A stretch of DNA of 64,000 nucleotides from Agrobacterium sp. AGB01 (lineage in GTDB: Bacteria; Pseudomonadota; Alphaproteobacteria; Rhizobiales; Rhizobiaceae): the NCBI RefSeq assembly GCF_014851585.1, contig NZ_JACVAB010000007.1, forward strand, positions 1 through 64,000, given 5' to 3'. A program made the translations under genes and the position numbers. Under the pieces are notes generated by a model. That model had not been told where the DNA came from and made no database searches. It saw nothing but the letters and a program-made list of their open reading frames with translations. Of the stretch, positions 63,418-64,000 are shown in pieces (position 1 is the first letter of the stretch; every line of letters starts with the position of its first letter).

Positions 63418-64000
63418 ATGACGGAACTTAAAAGTGAAGTTCGATCCCGGCGAAAAGGGGCAATAACCCGCCAGATCATTCTCTTTGAAGCAGAGCGATC
63501 ATTCGCAAAAATGGGTTATCAGCAAACTTCGATCACGAGTATTGCTGAAACACTGAAAATGTCTGCGGCCAATATTCACAAGCATTTTCGCTCCAAGCTC
63601 GATCTTGCATACGCCGTTGTCGAACAGAGATTGCGCCCGGTGCAGGTTATTGCTGGTGTTACGCCAAAAGAAAGGCTGCGCGCTTTACCCCTGAACATTC
63701 TTGGCGATCTCTCGCATATGTCGCAGGACGAACCAGAACTGTTCTATATTTTGACAAATATTCTCTCGACCGAAAATGTATCTGACATCATGAGGAGCCG
63801 CATTCTCGACGCATGCCCGCAGGTGATAGAAGATATGGAACTGTCCGACGCTGAGAGATTTTCGGAAGCATTGGCGGATATCTTTTTGGCCGTATGCCAC
63901 CCGGCCATTGTGGCGACGACGGAATATCGCGTGCTTGTCTCCAGGGTCGACAATATTCTCAACCTGATGAAACAGGTCATGGACATAGGCGCTTCTGCCC
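63418..64000 (+). CDS. TetR-family transcriptional regulator, 3' end cut by window edge
   Basis: The frame from ATG 63418 runs open to the right edge (194 codons). The N-terminal HTH is clear: RQIILFEAERSFAKMGYQQTSITSIAETLKMSAANIHKHFRSKLDLAYAVVEQ, the TetR pattern with the family-typical HKHFRSK recognition helix. The remainder is the helical ligand-binding domain. Effector and targets are unknown. A palindromic operator lies upstream. Confidence 0.9.
   Translation, partial: MTELKSEVRSRRKGAITRQIILFEAERSFAKMGYQQTSITSIAETLKMSAANIHKHFRSKLDLAYAVVEQRLRPVQVIAGVTPKERLRALPLNILGDLSHMSQDEPELFYILTNILSTENVSDIMRSRILDACPQVIEDMELSDAERFSEALADIFLAVCHPAIVATTEYRVLVSRVDNILNLMKQVMDIGASA

Overview
The window is a piece of a repABC-type secondary replicon (chromid or large plasmid) of a member of the Rhizobiales. 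A complete repA-repB-repC operon lies on the minus strand (31301-35059), with a counter-transcribed RNA gene between repB and repC. Other genes point to the same order: an RHE_PE00001-type protein, a DUF3422 protein, ViuB-type siderophore utilisation and a PhoP/PhoQ-like (FeuPQ-like) two-component pair. I cannot name the genus. No rRNA, tRNA or CRISPR array was seen.

Layout. 1-8230 (minus): a ferric-siderophore cell-surface-signalling locus in the order ECF sigma (FecI-like), FecR anti-sigma, TonB receptor with signalling domain, periplasmic binding protein, siderophore-interacting reductase and two FecCD permeases; the second permease runs off the left edge and no ATPase is in view. 8498-9096: a RelBE-type toxin-antitoxin pair. 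9219-21055 (plus): a defence island with two neighbouring modules. Module A is a ComEC-like metallo-hydrolase (broken), a SIR2 protein and an 882-residue partner. Module B is a nuclease-like 463-residue protein, a Gabija-type OLD ATPase/TOPRIM nuclease (amber codon in the TOPRIM motif), a UvrD-like helicase and an Apea-like HEPN protein. In both modules a metal-dependent nuclease/hydrolase gene is broken at its active site while the partner genes stay open.

21143-26102: an RHE_PE00001 protein with a long perfect inverted repeat upstream, a decayed stretch containing a VOC/PhnB-like pseudogene, a serine-type D-Ala-D-Ala carboxypeptidase homologue and a tyrosine recombinase. 26122-30165: a DUF6894-like gene without a normal start codon, an FMN reductase and a large M16 protease. 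30944-35059: parS-like sites, repC with the probable origin, ctRNA, repB and repA.

35562-51297: mostly housekeeping and accessory genes: WGR protein, luciferase-like monooxygenase, DUF3422 protein, dienelactone hydrolase with a LuxR-type regulator, three consecutive exported proteins of unknown role, an SGNH-like protein, an acyltransferase-3, DUF2945, a PNPOx-like stress protein, RNase H, a ParB-like protein and a SulP transporter. 51660-58823: a membrane diguanylate cyclase, then an RpiR regulator, a three-gene ABC importer resembling AfuABC/FbpABC and a histidine phosphatase, which together suggest uptake and dephosphorylation of a sugar phosphate. 58826-61584: two divergent PepSY proteins and a two-component system, with a PhoP-box-like direct repeat between them. 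61828-64000: a tail-less second FtsZ and the start of a TetR regulator with its probable operator.
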